Origin: Candidatus Omnitrophica bacterium 4484_49 | Lineage (GTDB): Bacteria; Omnitrophota; Gorgyraeia; Kaelpiales; Kaelpiaceae | DNA length: 26,879 bases | Direction: 5' to 3' | Assembly: GCA_002085265.1 (NCBI GenBank) | Contig: NATI01000002.1 | Span: 1 to 26,879, forward strand | Part shown: piece after piece, positions 13,765 to 22,070 of the stretch | How positions within the stretch are numbered: position 1 is the first letter of the stretch | How the letters are laid out: each line of letters begins with the position of its first letter | Translations under genes and position numbers: made by a program | Notes under the pieces: generated by a model | Told to the model about the DNA's origin: nothing | Seen by the model: only the letters and a program-made list of their open reading frames with translations | The model's database searches: none

Positions 13765-14805
13765 ATGCCTGAGTTAAGACGCGACCCCATTATAGGAAGA
13801 TGGGTGATTATAGCAACAGAGCGGGCAAAAAGGCCTCACGACTTCAGTAAAACCGCAGAATCTCCAGTAGATAATCCTGAGGAGTGCCCGTTCTGTGAAG
13901 GGCATGAACATATGACTCCACCAGAAATTTTTGCATTTAGAGATGATAAAACATCTCCTGACAGCCCCGGCTGGAAAGTTCGAGTGGTTCCCAGTATCGC
14001 TCCTCTCTTGAGAGTGGAGGGTGACCTCGGAAGACGGGGATGGGGCGTATACGACATAATGAATGCTACCGGTGCTCACGAAGTAATTATAGAATCTCCT
14101 CAACACATAACCCATTTTGGAAAATTGTCCCGGGAGCAGATTCAACTTGTGCTTAAAACTTACATTCAGCGGATAGATGACTTACAGAATGACCCCAGAA
14201 TAAAATATGTTATGATATATAAAAACTATGGGAAGGAAGCGGGAGGAGGACACCTGTTACATACCAAGTCCTTTTTAATTGCTACCCCTATTACTCCCAA
14301 AAGGGTGAAAGAGGAACTCCAAGGAGCACGAATTTATTACGGCTATAAAGACAGATGTATATTCTGTGACATAATCCGTCAGGAGCAGGAGATGGGAGAA
14401 AGGTTAATTCTGGAAAATGATTTCTTTGTAGCCATCTCTCCCTTTGCTTCCCGATTTCCCTGTGAGGTGTGGATATTGCCCAAAAATCACAGTTGTGATT
14501 TTTATAAGATAACAGAAGAAGAACTCATCAGCCTCGCTGAAATTCTGAAAGAGATAATGAATAGATTGGAAACCGGCCTTAATGACCCTCCGTTTAATTT
14601 TATTATCCATACCGCTCCTTTCCGGAAAAAGGTCAAACCCGGTTACTGGAAGACACTGGAGTGGGATTATCACTGGCATATAGAGATAATGCCCAGATTA
14701 ACCAGAGTGGCTGGTTTTGAGTGGGGTTCAGGGTTTTACATTAATCCTCTTCCTCCTGAGGAGGCTACCAAATTTTTGAGGGAAGGAGTTAATAATGAGC
14801 GATGA
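13765..14805 (+). CDS. GalT-family protein lacking the catalytic histidine
   Basis: It is clearly a paralogue of the next gene and of galactose-1-phosphate uridylyltransferase, with RRDPIIGRWVIIA at residues 5-17. The zinc-binding CPFC is at 41-44, GAHEVIIESPQH at about 103-114, CIFCDII at about 204-210, and the C-terminal HWH at 303-305. The nucleophile motif HPH.Q, present in the neighbour, is here HTKSF (about 166-170). The first His (zinc ligand) is kept, the nucleotidylated His becomes Lys168 and the Gln becomes Phe. It should therefore not carry out the normal transfer through a UMP-His intermediate. It may be a regulatory or structural subunit, or have a different chemistry. AAAGGAG is well spaced before ATG 13765. 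The stop overlaps the next start by 11 bases. Confidence 0.82.
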   Translation: MPELRRDPIIGRWVIIATERAKRPHDFSKTAESPVDNPEECPFCEGHEHMTPPEIFAFRDDKTSPDSPGWKVRVVPSIAPLLRVEGDLGRRGWGVYDIMNATGAHEVIIESPQHITHFGKLSREQIQLVLKTYIQRIDDLQNDPRIKYVMIYKNYGKEAGGGHLLHTKSFLIATPITPKRVKEELQGARIYYGYKDRCIFCDIIRQEQEMGERLILENDFFVAISPFASRFPCEVWILPKNHSCDFYKITEEELISLAEILKEIMNRLETGLNDPPFNFIIHTAPFRKKVKPGYWKTLEWDYHWHIEIMPRLTRVAGFEWGSGFYINPLPPEEATKFLREGVNNER

Positions 14806-15823
14806 ACTTCTGAAACCTTTATTGCGCAGAGACCCCATAGTGGGAAGATGGGTAATATCTGGGCGAGTAGATAAAAACTGGACTCCGGAGGAACTTAAGA
14901 AATTCGTGGAGAAGCACGAGAAAACTGGTAAGAATTGTCCTTTCTGTCCTGGTAACGAAAAGATGACCCCTCCTGAAATTATGGCGGACCGTCCTCAGGG
15001 AGGACATCCCGATACTCCCGGCTGGAGGGTAAGGGTTGTCCCCAATAAGTATCCTGCTTTGAAGATAGAGGGAGATCTGGATAAGAGAGGTATAGGACTT
15101 TATGATATGAGCAATGGAATTGGCGCCCATGAGGTAATTATTGAAACCCCCGACCATTTTTCAGAATTCGCTGATATGTCTGTTGACCAGATTCAAAAAG
15201 TAATAGTTGCCTATAAAACCCGGTGCCTCGACCTTAAAAAAGACCCCAGGTTTAAATATCTCTTAATTTTTAAAAATTACGGGAAAGTGGCTGGTGCATC
15301 TTTAGAGCATCCCCATTCTCAGCTGATAGCACTCCCAATTGTCCCCAAAAGAGTCAGGGAAGAATTAAAGGGCGCTCACAGATACTTTGATTACAGGGAT
15401 AGATGCATTTTTTGTGACATCATTCAGCAGGAACTTTATGACCGTATAAGAATCGTAGCAGACAATGCTAATTTCTTAGCCATTGCCCCTTTTGTTTCCC
15501 GGTTTCCGTTTGAGATCTGGATTTTACCTTATAATCATTCTTCTGATTTTTCAGAGATAGAAGGGGATGAAATTGCTGATTTAGCTCAGATATTGAAAGA
15601 ATCTTTATATCGACTTAAGATGGCGTTAGATGATCCCCCTTATAACTTTATCATTCACTCTGCGCCGGTAGGAGATTCCAACTCTGAGTATTATCACTGG
15701 CATATAGAAATAATGCCCAAGATAATAAAGGTAGCGGGTTTTGAATGGGGTTCAGGGTTTTATATCAATCCTACCCCTCCAGAACTTGCTACTGAATATC
15801 TGAAGGCGGTAGAATATAAGTAA
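14795..15823 (+). CDS. galT: Galactose-1-phosphate uridylyltransferase family (active-site motif intact)
   Basis: It is a nucleotidyltransferase of the HIT superfamily. GalT exchanges UMP between UDP-glucose and galactose-1-phosphate; close relatives act as ADP-glucose phosphorylases, so the nucleotide and sugar are not certain. The active-site motif HPHSQ (His172, nucleophile His174, Gln176) is intact. The zinc Cys pair CPFC (48-51), CIFCDII, and HWH near the C-terminus are also present. At 342 residues it matches the family. It overlaps the inactive-looking paralogue by 11 bases and is preceded by a good GGGAAGGAG site, which suggests coupled translation and possibly a heteromeric enzyme. 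gap follows 68 bases later. Confidence 0.9.
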   Translation: MSDELLKPLLRRDPIVGRWVISGRVDKNWTPEELKKFVEKHEKTGKNCPFCPGNEKMTPPEIMADRPQGGHPDTPGWRVRVVPNKYPALKIEGDLDKRGIGLYDMSNGIGAHEVIIETPDHFSEFADMSVDQIQKVIVAYKTRCLDLKKDPRFKYLLIFKNYGKVAGASLEHPHSQLIALPIVPKRVREELKGAHRYFDYRDRCIFCDIIQQELYDRIRIVADNANFLAIAPFVSRFPFEIWILPYNHSSDFSEIEGDEIADLAQILKESLYRLKMALDDPPYNFIIHSAPVGDSNSEYYHWHIEIMPKIIKVAGFEWGSGFYINPTPPELATEYLKAVEYK

Positions 15824-15891
15824 TTAGTAGTTAGTTTGTTGGTTTGTTAGTTGGCTAGTGGGTTAACATAACAAAAATGGGAGGTGATACT

Positions 15892-16902
15892 ATGGCAGTA
15901 AAAGTCGCAATTAACGGATTCGGGAGAATTGGAAGATTAGTGTTCAGAGCGGGTTTTAGGAGTAAAGAGTTTGAATTTGTGGCTATAAATGATTTATTCC
16001 CCACGAAAGTTCTGGCCCACCTTTTGAAATACGATTCTAATTTTGGGAAACTGGACGCAGAAGTAGATTACGATGAGCAAAGTTTAACTGTTGATGGAAA
16101 GAAGATTCGAGTTTCTGCCTGTAAAGACCCTGCAGAACTTCCCTGGAAGGAGCTCGGTGTTGATGTGGTGATAGAATCCACGGGAGTGTTTCGAGATAGA
16201 GAAGGTGCTGAAAAACATCTTCAGGCAGGCGCCAGGAAGGTTATAATTACAGCACCAGCTAAAGGCGAGGATATCACCATTGTTATGGGAGTTAATCATA
16301 AAAAATATGACCCCCAGAGTCATAATATAATATCCAATGCTTCCTGCACCACAAACTGTATCGCTCCTATTGTAAAGGTGCTTCACGAAAGCTTTACTAT
16401 AAAACATGGGTTGATGACCACAATTCATTCTTACACCAATGACCAGAGGCTTCTCGACCTGGCTCACAAGAAAGACCTCCGGAGGGCACGGGCTGCTGCT
16501 CTATCTATGATCCCCACAACCACTGGAGCCGCTAAAGCCACCACAGTTGTAATTCCGGAGTTAAAAGGAAAACTGGATGGTATGGCTATAAGGGTGCCTA
16601 CGCCCAATGTATCTCTGGTAGATTTTGTGTGTGAAGTGGAAAAGAAGACAACCAAGGAAGAGGTGAATAAGGCCCTGAAGGCAGCATCTGAAGGAGAACT
16701 TAAAGGGATAATGAGTTATGTAGAAGAACCGTTGGTGTCCAAGGACTTCAATGGAAATGAGCACTCCTCAATTATAGACGCGGAATTAACAATGGTGATG
16801 AACGAGACCATGGTGAAGGTCCTGGGGTGGTATGATAACGAGTGGGGCTATTCCTGCAGGGTGGTTGACCTTACGAAGTACATTATATCTCAGGGGCTTT
16901 AA
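15892..16902 (+). CDS. gap: Glyceraldehyde-3-phosphate dehydrogenase
   Basis: It oxidises glyceraldehyde-3-phosphate to 1,3-bisphosphoglycerate with NAD+, in glycolysis and gluconeogenesis. From ATG 15892 the product is 336 residues. The NAD site is NGFGRIGRL (8-16), Asp34 in INDL favours NAD, the catalytic Cys152 lies in SNASCTTNC and the catalytic His179 in TTIHSYTNDQ. WYDNEWGYSCRV near the end is the expected nicotinamide-side motif. GGGAGGTGAT ahead of the ATG is a good ribosome binding site; an ORF start at 15877 would lie inside or before it and is rejected. The A/T/G-only stretch 15824-15862 before it is a low-complexity run of GTTAGTTTG-like units. pgk does not follow. Confidence 0.96.
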   Translation: MAVKVAINGFGRIGRLVFRAGFRSKEFEFVAINDLFPTKVLAHLLKYDSNFGKLDAEVDYDEQSLTVDGKKIRVSACKDPAELPWKELGVDVVIESTGVFRDREGAEKHLQAGARKVIITAPAKGEDITIVMGVNHKKYDPQSHNIISNASCTTNCIAPIVKVLHESFTIKHGLMTTIHSYTNDQRLLDLAHKKDLRRARAAALSMIPTTTGAAKATTVVIPELKGKLDGMAIRVPTPNVSLVDFVCEVEKKTTKEEVNKALKAASEGELKGIMSYVEEPLVSKDFNGNEHSSIIDAELTMVMNETMVKVLGWYDNEWGYSCRVVDLTKYIISQGL

Positions 16903-16947
16903 AATTACTGTTTTTCCCCTGAGGTCGAAATAAAGGGTCTCTGATTC

Positions 16948-18075
16948 TTGAAGAGAATAAAATTTATCGATTTTCGGCGGGAGTATAATTTTCTGAAGGA
17001 TAAAATTCACCCTGCAATAGATAAAATAATAACCAGGGGTAATTTTATCCTGGGTGAGGAAGTTCAGAAGTTTGAAAGCGCATTTTCCCACTTCTGTAAT
17101 ACCAGATATGCAGTGGGGGTGAATTCCGGTACCGATGCTTTGTTTCTGGCGTTGCGGGCATCAGGGATTGAGAAAGGGGATGAGGTAATCGTCCCTGCGT
17201 TTACCTATGCAGCAACTGTTCTGGCAGTGGTATATACGGGAGCAAAGCCTGTGTTCTGTGATGTGGATTTGGAAACATATTCTCTTTCTCCTCAAGATGT
17301 GATTACAAAAATCACCTCCAGGACGAAAGCAATTATACCAGTGCATCTTTACGGACATCCGGCGCCAATGCCAGAACTTCTTAGAATAGCCAGAGATAGA
17401 AAATTAACAGTTATCGAAGATTGCGCCCAGGCTCACGGCGCGAGATGGAGAAACTCAAATGGCAAATGGCAGGTTGTAGGGTCTGGAGGGGATCTGGGTT
17501 GTTTCAGTTTCTATCCCACCAAGAACCTCGGTTGTTACGGAGATGGGGGAATTGTGGTTACAGATAATAAAAAGTTATATCGTAGTCTTTTAATGCTCAG
17601 AGATTATGGAAGGAGGTCAAAATATCAGCATACAATTATAGGGTATAACTCCAGACTGGATACAGTTCAGGCAGGTATTTTAGGTGTGAAGCTTAAATAC
17701 CTAAATAGCTGGAATAAGAGGAGAAGAGAACTTGCCACAATTTACAATAGTTATCTCAAGGATATTCCGGAAGTGGTCATTCCCCGTGAACAAAAAGGAT
17801 ATTATCATGTTTATCATCTGTATCCTTTAAGAGTTAAATATAAGAGGGATGAGTTGTATAATTATTTAAATACCAGAGGTATTCAATGTCTAATTCATTA
17901 TCCCATTCCCTGTCATCTTCAGCCGGCTTTTAAATATCTGGGGTATAAAAGAGGTGATTTACCTAATTCTGAAAAATTAGCCAGAGAAGTGCTATCTTTA
18001 CCTCTGTATCCTTTTATTACAAAAGATGAGATAGAATATATCTGTTTAACTGTAAAAAGATTCTTCAGACACTAA
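16948..18075 (+). CDS. DegT/DnrJ/EryC1/StrS-type aminotransferase
   Basis: A PLP enzyme of the sugar-aminotransferase type, acting on keto-sugar nucleotides. Core motifs: GVNSGTDALFLALRA (about 52-66), DEVIVPAFTYAAT (about 76-88), EDCAQAHGA (about 154-162) and the PLP-lysine in SFYPTKNLGCYGDGG (about 184-198, Lys about 189). The C-terminal part (HYPIPCHLQPAF) is typical too. At 375 residues it is full length. The start is TTG 16948, because the family begins with a short I.FIDFRREY segment and no ATG lies upstream in frame; AAGGG at 16933-16937 may be the ribosome binding site. No other amino-sugar genes are adjacent, so the product is unknown. Confidence 0.9.
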   Translation: MKRIKFIDFRREYNFLKDKIHPAIDKIITRGNFILGEEVQKFESAFSHFCNTRYAVGVNSGTDALFLALRASGIEKGDEVIVPAFTYAATVLAVVYTGAKPVFCDVDLETYSLSPQDVITKITSRTKAIIPVHLYGHPAPMPELLRIARDRKLTVIEDCAQAHGARWRNSNGKWQVVGSGGDLGCFSFYPTKNLGCYGDGGIVVTDNKKLYRSLLMLRDYGRRSKYQHTIIGYNSRLDTVQAGILGVKLKYLNSWNKRRRELATIYNSYLKDIPEVVIPREQKGYYHVYHLYPLRVKYKRDELYNYLNTRGIQCLIHYPIPCHLQPAFKYLGYKRGDLPNSEKLAREVLSLPLYPFITKDEIEYICLTVKRFFRH

Positions 18076-18117
18076 TTTCTCTTCACCATTTTAAAGACTT
18101 AAAATCCAGTGGAAATC

Positions 18118-18126
18118 TGCTATAAT
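18118..18126 (+). promoter_or_regulatory. Extended -10 promoter for yacP, possibly leaderless
   Basis: TGCTATAAT is an exact extended -10. Transcription would start about 7 bases on, at or one base from the ATG at 18134, leaving no room for a ribosome binding site. A weak -35 (TTAAAA, 18099-18104) is 16 bases upstream of the hexamer. Confidence 0.6.
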
Positions 18127-18133
18127 TTATCCC

Positions 18134-18610
18134 ATGGCTGAAATTTATATAATTGATGGTTATAATCTGATGTATCGTTTAAGTGAGGTTTCCGGTAAGC
18201 CTCCTTCTCGGGAACAGGTGCTGGAGTTGTTTATAAAATTTAGACCTCAGGGAAGGAATAAGGTAATAGTGGTCTTTGATGGTTATGGTCAGGGAAGTTC
18301 ACAGAGGGGAAAAATCAGTGTCATTTACAGCAAATCACGGTCCGCTGACGAGTATATCCTGAAGTTAATAGAAGATAAAAAGCAGGAAAATGTCAGGGTG
18401 GTAAGTGATGATAGAGAACTCCTCAGAAAGGCAAAACTTTTAGGAGCAGGAGTAGTGGGAAGTGGCGAGTTTTTAAAATCCAGTATTGGCAAGAAAAATC
18501 GCTTGAGACATATACACCAGGGTTATGAAAAACCGAGTCTTTTATCCACTCAGGCGTTGGAGATAAGAAAGGAGCTGGAAAGAGTATGGCTGCAGAGAAA
18601 GAAAAAGTAA
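18134..18610 (+). CDS. NYN-domain protein, YacP type
   Basis: A 158-residue protein of the YacP/NYN family (PIN-like fold, predicted RNA endonuclease). The conserved acidic residues are visible in IIDGYNLMYR (residues 6-15), VVFDGYGQG (about 50-58), SRSADEYI (about 69-76) and VVSDDRELL (about 90-98), which would form the metal site. Its Bacillus relatives are linked to RNA processing; the target here is unknown. It overlaps the lepB start by 25 bases, so the two are probably co-transcribed from the promoter just upstream. Confidence 0.83.
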   Translation: MAEIYIIDGYNLMYRLSEVSGKPPSREQVLELFIKFRPQGRNKVIVVFDGYGQGSSQRGKISVIYSKSRSADEYILKLIEDKKQENVRVVSDDRELLRKAKLLGAGVVGSGEFLKSSIGKKNRLRHIHQGYEKPSLLSTQALEIRKELERVWLQRKKK

Positions 18611-19146
18611 AGAAAAAGAAAAGTGCTTTACGAGAATGGTTAGAGGCAATACCGATAGCAATTTTAGCTGCTTTGATTATCAGGGGTTTTGTGGTTGAGG
18701 CATTCAAAATTCCTTCCGGGTCTATGATTCCCACTCTGGAAATCGGAGACCGGATTTTTGTCAACAAATTTATTTACCGATTCCGAGAACCGCGGAGGGG
18801 AGAGATTGTGGTATTTAAATATCCTGAGGACCCCAAGAGATATTTTGTTAAGAGGCTGGTGGCTAAAGGGGGAGAGACTGTAGAGATAAGAGACGGGAAT
18901 ATTTATATTAACGGGAGATTAATTACCGAGCCCGAGATATTTCAGAAGATATATTATTATAATATGGGAACCTATGGAGCAGAGGGAAAGGTGGTAAAGG
19001 TGCCTCAGGGACATTATTTTTTTCTGGGTGACAATTCTCCTTCTTCCAAGGATTCCAGATTCTGGGGATTTGTTCCCAGAAAGTATATAGTGGGTAAGGC
19101 TTTTCTCCGCTTCTGGCCGTTGTGGAGAATAGGTTTACTGCGTTGA
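18586..19146 (+). CDS. lepB: Signal peptidase I
   Basis: It cleaves signal peptides of exported proteins at the outer face of the inner membrane. After a basic start (about residues 1-16) comes one TM segment (about 20-36). The catalytic Ser46 lies in PSGSMIPTL and the catalytic Lys89 in YFVKRLVAKGGE. The later box GDNSPSSKDSRFWGF (about 146-160) is the family's third conserved region. Its 186 residues match the short one-TM form. The start sits inside the yacP end (25-base overlap) with GGAAAG upstream. It can serve the exported protein and transglutaminase-type proteins found elsewhere in the window. Confidence 0.95.
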   Translation: MAAEKEKVKKKKSALREWLEAIPIAILAALIIRGFVVEAFKIPSGSMIPTLEIGDRIFVNKFIYRFREPRRGEIVVFKYPEDPKRYFVKRLVAKGGETVEIRDGNIYINGRLITEPEIFQKIYYYNMGTYGAEGKVVKVPQGHYFFLGDNSPSSKDSRFWGFVPRKYIVGKAFLRFWPLWRIGLLR

Positions 19147-19171
19147 CGATGTGGTTTAAAGGTCATATAAT
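19143..19171 (+). promoter_or_regulatory. Strong sigma-70 type promoter for the glycine-zipper lipoprotein
   Basis: TTGACG (19143-19148) and a perfect TATAAT (19166-19171) are separated by the ideal 17 bases. The -35 overlaps the lepB stop codon. The predicted start near 19178 lies directly ahead of the AGGAGGTGAG ribosome binding site, so the message would have a very short leader. This is one of the best promoters in the window. Confidence 0.8.
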
Positions 19172-19192
19172 TTTAGACAGGAGGTGAGTGAG

Positions 19193-19489
19193 ATGAAAAA
19201 GTTGGTTGTTTTTCTTTGTCTGGCAGTTGCGATTGCAGGCTGCACTACAACTCAGAAGGGAGCAGCCACAGGGGCAGCAGTTGGTGCTGGTGTGGGAGCA
19301 ATTATTGGACATCAATCCGGCAAAACTGCTGAAGGAGCAGCAGTAGGGGCTGCTGCTGGAGGGCTGACAGGGGCATTGATTGGTGAGCAGATGGATACTA
19401 TGTATTGTCCTACCTGTGGGAGACATTTCCCCAGCGGTACCAAATACTGCCCTTATGACGGGACAGAGTTGAAACCACTACAGAAGTAA
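19193..19489 (+). CDS. Lipoprotein with a glycine-zipper domain and a C-terminal zinc-ribbon-like motif
   Basis: ATG 19193 follows AGGAGG by 8 bases; the in-frame GTG at 19184 lies in that site and is rejected. The 98-residue product has a lipoprotein signal (MKKLVVFLCLAVAIAGC, lipobox IAGC with Cys17). A glycine zipper of GxxxG repeats (about 22-66, such as GAAVGAGVGAIIG and GAAAGGLTGALIG) follows. This type of domain inserts in or packs against membranes, as in 17-kDa-antigen-like proteins. The end carries CPTCG and, 11 residues further on, YCPYDGTEL, a pattern of small zinc ribbons with three Cys visible. A zinc ribbon on the periplasmic side is unusual. The gene has its own strong promoter. 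Confidence 0.75.
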   Translation: MKKLVVFLCLAVAIAGCTTTQKGAATGAAVGAGVGAIIGHQSGKTAEGAAVGAAAGGLTGALIGEQMDTMYCPTCGRHFPSGTKYCPYDGTELKPLQK

Positions 19490-19510
19490 GGTTAATTAAG
19501 TGGCTTTATC

Positions 19511-20053
19511 ATGAATCCGGCCAATGTAGTCACGAGTGTGAGGTTATTTTTTTTGCCGGTTTTTATATATCTGATATGGAATTATCATAGCGGAAGCGAA
19601 CATTTGCGAATACTGGCTTTCTGGGTTGCGGTGATTTCTTTCCTTTCTGACGCTCTGGATGGTTTTCTTGCCCGCAGAAAAGGCTGGAAGACAAAGTTCG
19701 GGACATTTCTGGACCCATTTTGTGATAAATTACTGCTGGATTTGGGATTCCTGATTTTGATTCTGAAACCTGAGTTTAAAAATGCATTAAGTTTGCCACT
19801 GTGGGTGGTGGCAATAGTGATATTCCGGGATTTGCTTCTGGGAGCAGGGACTTTTATCCTGTATATAAAAGGGAATCTGGAAATTCGTCCCTCCTATCTG
19901 GGAAAATCAGCAGTGGTTCTGCAGATGTTTTCCATCCTGTCAGCCCTCCTCTATATGCCATTTACTTCTCTGATATGGATGATAGCGGGATTTATGACTG
20001 CCCTGGCTACTATTGGTTATCTGATCAGGGAAATCCCTCACTTTCTGGGTTAA
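19511..20053 (+). CDS. CDP-alcohol phosphatidyltransferase (PgsA-like)
   Basis: An inner-membrane enzyme that joins a CDP-diacylglycerol-derived phosphatidyl group to an alcohol, most likely glycerol-3-phosphate (phosphatidylglycerol-phosphate synthase). The family signature is complete: DALDGFLARRKGWKTKFGTF and LDPFCDK after it (about residues 48-74), with all metal-binding Asp in place. About five to six TM segments are visible (about 8-20, 31-48, 75-90, 97-118, 130-150, 155-175). At 180 residues it is normal. The alcohol cannot be fixed from sequence, because PssA-type and PgsA-type enzymes share the motif. It ends two bases before der. Confidence 0.85.
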   Translation: MNPANVVTSVRLFFLPVFIYLIWNYHSGSEHLRILAFWVAVISFLSDALDGFLARRKGWKTKFGTFLDPFCDKLLLDLGFLILILKPEFKNALSLPLWVVAIVIFRDLLLGAGTFILYIKGNLEIRPSYLGKSAVVLQMFSILSALLYMPFTSLIWMIAGFMTALATIGYLIREIPHFLG

Positions 20054-20055
20054 AA

Positions 20056-21375
20056 ATGGCATATTTCAAAGTGGCGATTGTCGGCAGACCCAATGTCGGC
20101 AAATCAACTTTATTCAACCGTATAGTGGGCAAGAGGGTCAGTATAATTGAAGAAAGTAAAGGTGTAACCAGAGACAAGTTATACAAAAAAGCAGAGTGGT
20201 TGGGAAAAGAGTTTATAGTTATCGATACCGGGGGGATAATAGAGGGGAAGAATGTGGATATGATTTACAGGAAAGTAAGGGAGCAGAGTTTAAAGGCGAT
20301 AGAGGAATCCGATTTCATAATATTCCTGACAGATGTAACCGAAGGAGTTCATCCTCTGGATGAGGAAATAGCGAATTTGCTGCGAAAAAAGAACAAGGAT
20401 TATCTCCTGGCTGTGAATAAGGTGGATAACTCCAGAAGAGAAATGGAACTGGGGGAATTTACCAGATTGGGTGGAGAGGATGTTATCGGGATATCCGCTC
20501 TTCACGGAAGATTTGTAGATTTGGTTCTGGATAGGATTTGTGAGTATATTGGAAGTAGAACACCGCTATCACAGGAGGAGTTACCTAAAATTGCTATCGT
20601 GGGCAGGCCCAATGTGGGTAAATCTTCGTTTGTAAATGCCATTGTGGGAGAGGAAAGAGTGGTGGTTGACCATCGTCCGGGAACGACAAGAGATGCAGTG
20701 GATACCCAGGTGGAAATAGATTCTCATAAATGTATCCTCATAGATACTGCTGGCATCAGAAAAAAGGCTAAAATTAAATCCCCAGTGGACTATTTCAGTT
20801 CTGTCAGGACGCAGTCAGCAATTGATGAGTCTCATGTGGTGTTGTTTATGATTGATGGCTGGGAAGGTATTCGTCACGATGACCTTTATTATATTTACAG
20901 GATATGGGAAAAGGGTAAGGGTATGGTTCTGGTTATAAATAAGCGAGATTTGATTCAGCGTCCAATTCCAGAATATGAGAAGTTGATTATCCAGCGATTA
21001 CCGCTTGCCCGCTATCTTCCAGTTGTATATACTTCGGCTATAAAGGGGTATAATATCACTCAAACTTTACTGGCCGGACTTGAGGTATATAAAAATCTCC
21101 ATTTTAGAATAAAGACATCAGAACTTAACAGGTTTTTACAGATGCTTCCAGAAAAGAAATTCCCCAGGAAAGGGAGAAGGATTTTAAAAATCTATTATGG
21201 TACTCAGACAGGAGTTAATCCTCCACAATTTGTATTTGTGAGTAATTATCCTCAACTGGTTACCAAAAACTTCAGTTCTTTTATTGATAGAAGTTTACGG
21301 TCAAGGTTTGGATTTAGTGGTGTCCCTTTAAGACTGAGATTTAAATCTCGGGAGGGAGAAGGGAGGAAAAAATGA
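20056..21375 (+). CDS. der: Ribosome-assembly GTPase Der (EngA)
   Basis: A tandem-GTPase protein needed for maturation of the 50S ribosomal subunit. From ATG 20056 the product is 439 residues. Domain 1 has GRPNVGKST (10-18), DTGG and NKVD. Domain 2 has GRPNVGKSS (about 183-191), DTAG and NKRD. The C-terminal KH-like domain (about 350-439) ends in a basic stretch. A longer frame runs back to 19801 but there overlaps the phosphatidyltransferase gene and adds sequence unlike Der, so the ATG at 20056, three bases after that gene's stop, is the start. The stop overlaps plsY as ATGA. Confidence 0.97.
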   Translation: MAYFKVAIVGRPNVGKSTLFNRIVGKRVSIIEESKGVTRDKLYKKAEWLGKEFIVIDTGGIIEGKNVDMIYRKVREQSLKAIEESDFIIFLTDVTEGVHPLDEEIANLLRKKNKDYLLAVNKVDNSRREMELGEFTRLGGEDVIGISALHGRFVDLVLDRICEYIGSRTPLSQEELPKIAIVGRPNVGKSSFVNAIVGEERVVVDHRPGTTRDAVDTQVEIDSHKCILIDTAGIRKKAKIKSPVDYFSSVRTQSAIDESHVVLFMIDGWEGIRHDDLYYIYRIWEKGKGMVLVINKRDLIQRPIPEYEKLIIQRLPLARYLPVVYTSAIKGYNITQTLLAGLEVYKNLHFRIKTSELNRFLQMLPEKKFPRKGRRILKIYYGTQTGVNPPQFVFVSNYPQLVTKNFSSFIDRSLRSRFGFSGVPLRLRFKSREGEGRKK

Positions 21376-21962
21376 AACTGCTTGTGGTTTCGCTCTATTC
21401 ATATTTTCTGGGAGCAATACCTTTCGGGTATCTGATTCCCAGATACAGATATAGGATGGATGTGAGAACAAAAGGGAGTGGTAATGTTGGAGCCACCAAT
21501 GTTCTCAGAGTGGTGGGGGTTCTGCCTGGAATTATTGTTCTGGTTCTGGATGCGTTAAAGGGGTATATAAGTGTAAAATTAACTCAGGCATTCAGCCCCC
21601 AGTACATTTATCTTTCAGGTCTTATGGCTATAATTGGGCATTGCTGGCCAGTTTATCTGAAGTTCAAGGGTGGCAAGGGAGTGGCTACAACTATCGGGGT
21701 TCTACTGGGACTGAATTTTATGTACTTTATCTATCTTATAGTAATTTTCCTTATCGTGTTTGCCTTTACGAGAATCGTGTCTCTTTCATCTCTTATTTCT
21801 GTTCTCAGTTTTCCTTTGATAGTTTATAGTAGAGGAAAAGATGTGGAAGCCGTGCCTATGCTTGTTTTATATACGGTGATTATAATTTATAGACATAGAG
21901 AAAACATCAAAAGGCTTCTGCAGGGGGAGGAGAAGAGGATATCGTTTTCTAAAAAACAATAA
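21372..21962 (+). CDS. plsY: Acyl-phosphate:glycerol-3-phosphate acyltransferase
   Basis: An inner-membrane enzyme that makes lysophosphatidic acid from acyl phosphate and glycerol-3-phosphate, at the start of phospholipid synthesis. The family motifs are visible: GAIPFGYLI (about 14-22), GSGNVGATNVLRVVG (about 37-51), GHCWPVYLKFKGGKGVATTIG (about 89-109, named for position). Several TM segments cover most of the 196 residues. It is coupled to der by an ATGA overlap with GGGAGGAAAAA upstream, and it fits functionally with the phosphatidyltransferase gene just before der. Confidence 0.95.
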   Translation: MKLLVVSLYSYFLGAIPFGYLIPRYRYRMDVRTKGSGNVGATNVLRVVGVLPGIIVLVLDALKGYISVKLTQAFSPQYIYLSGLMAIIGHCWPVYLKFKGGKGVATTIGVLLGLNFMYFIYLIVIFLIVFAFTRIVSLSSLISVLSFPLIVYSRGKDVEAVPMLVLYTVIIIYRHRENIKRLLQGEEKRISFSKKQ

Positions 21963-22024
21963 TATTGATAAAGAAGTTATTGGCTATGATAATTTTATTC
22001 ACTTTTTAAAAAATTTAACAAAAC

Positions 22025-22053
22025 TTGATTTTTATCCAATAAAATGTTATAAT
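22025..22053 (+). promoter_or_regulatory. Strong promoter for the unknown gene at 22071
   Basis: TTGATT (22025-22030) and a perfect TATAAT (22048-22053) have 17 bases between them, and TGT before the hexamer makes it an extended -10 as well. The predicted start is near 22060, at the AGGTGAG ribosome binding site. Confidence 0.8.
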
Positions 22054-22070
22054 TATATCAGGTGAGCGAA

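Noticed and set aside
15824..15862. Regulatory repeat before gap
   Set aside because: GTTAGTTTG-like units form a low-complexity run with no regular period or pairing; simple sequence is the better reading.
19801..20055. Longer N-terminus for der
   Set aside because: It overlaps the phosphatidyltransferase gene in another frame and adds sequence unlike Der; ATG 20056 fits the family.
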